Below, piece after piece: positions 5,198 to 5,252 of a DNA stretch of 5,252 bases (position 1 is the stretch's first letter; each line of letters opens with the position of its first letter). Where the stretch lies: the NCBI GenBank assembly GCA_020627525.1, contig JAHDGP010000192.1:3125-8376 (forward strand), written 5' to 3'. A program made the position numbers and the translations under genes. Below the pieces are notes generated by a model. The model was not told where the DNA came from. It did not search any database and saw nothing but the letters and a program-made list of their open reading frames with translations. The DNA is from Bacteroidota bacterium (GTDB taxonomy: Bacteria; Bacteroidota; Bacteroidia; Chitinophagales; UBA2359).

Positions 5198-5252
5198 AAG
5201 ACCAATTTAATAACCATCAAAATATAATTCAAAGTTTTGATAATCAGTTTTT
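5198..5252 (+). repeat. Dispersed intergenic repeat, copy 2 (cut by window edge)
   Basis: It begins 9 bases after the acyl-CoA reductase stop and matches 1793-1847 at 51 of 55 positions. The perfect arms ATCAAAA (5216-5222) and TTTTGAT (5235-5241) could form a 7-bp stem, followed by AATCAG and a T run that reaches the window end. That gives it a weak terminator-like look. The orientation relative to the preceding gene is the same as for copy 1. The sequence continues outside the window. Confidence 0.85.

Noticed and set aside
1793..5252. Mobile island bounded by the two direct repeats
   Set aside because: The segment holds ordinary metabolic genes and no recombinase or transposase, and each repeat sits just after a stop codon, which fits a dispersed 3' element better than element ends.

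Overview
The window looks like chromosomal DNA from a member of the Bacteroidota, probably a low-GC Flavobacteriales-like or Saprospiria-like lineage. Three things point there: a C-terminal type IX secretion (T9SS) sorting domain, an E1 alpha/beta fusion 2-oxoacid dehydrogenase of the long Bacteroidota form, and a two-cluster ferredoxin divergent from a LuxC-family acyl-CoA reductase. Start codons have no Shine-Dalgarno sequence and spacers are very AT-rich, as is usual in this phylum. No tRNA, rRNA, CRISPR array, transposase or phage gene is visible.

Layout. (1) Bases 1-1787, plus strand: the 3' three quarters of a fused E1alpha-E1beta 2-oxoacid dehydrogenase, cut by the window's left edge. 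(2) Bases 1788-2114: a 327-base convergent spacer holding one copy of a dispersed repeat, seven perfect copies of a 7-base repeat, a good terminator for the minus-strand gene, a 9-bp hairpin and a short duplicate of the 3' end of the next gene. (3) Bases 2115-3626, minus strand: two tandem paralogous secreted proteins of a family I do not recognise by name. They align without gaps over 137 residues (about 34% identity by hand count) and share four cysteines. Only the downstream one (2115-2921) carries a T9SS sorting domain. (4) Bases 3761-4108, minus strand: an 8Fe ferredoxin. (5) Bases 4181-5188, plus strand: a complete LuxC-type acyl-CoA reductase, divergent from the ferredoxin across a 72-base spacer. 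(6) Bases 5198-5252: a second copy of the dispersed repeat, cut by the right edge.

How the genes fit together. E1, ferredoxin and acyl-CoA reductase are housekeeping-type metabolic genes: acyl-CoA formation from 2-oxoacids, electron transfer, and acyl-CoA reduction to aldehyde. Nothing in the sequence shows that they form one pathway. The paralogous secreted pair is the least explained part of the window and, with the repeats, the most interesting. I see no defence, toxin-antitoxin or biosynthetic system here.
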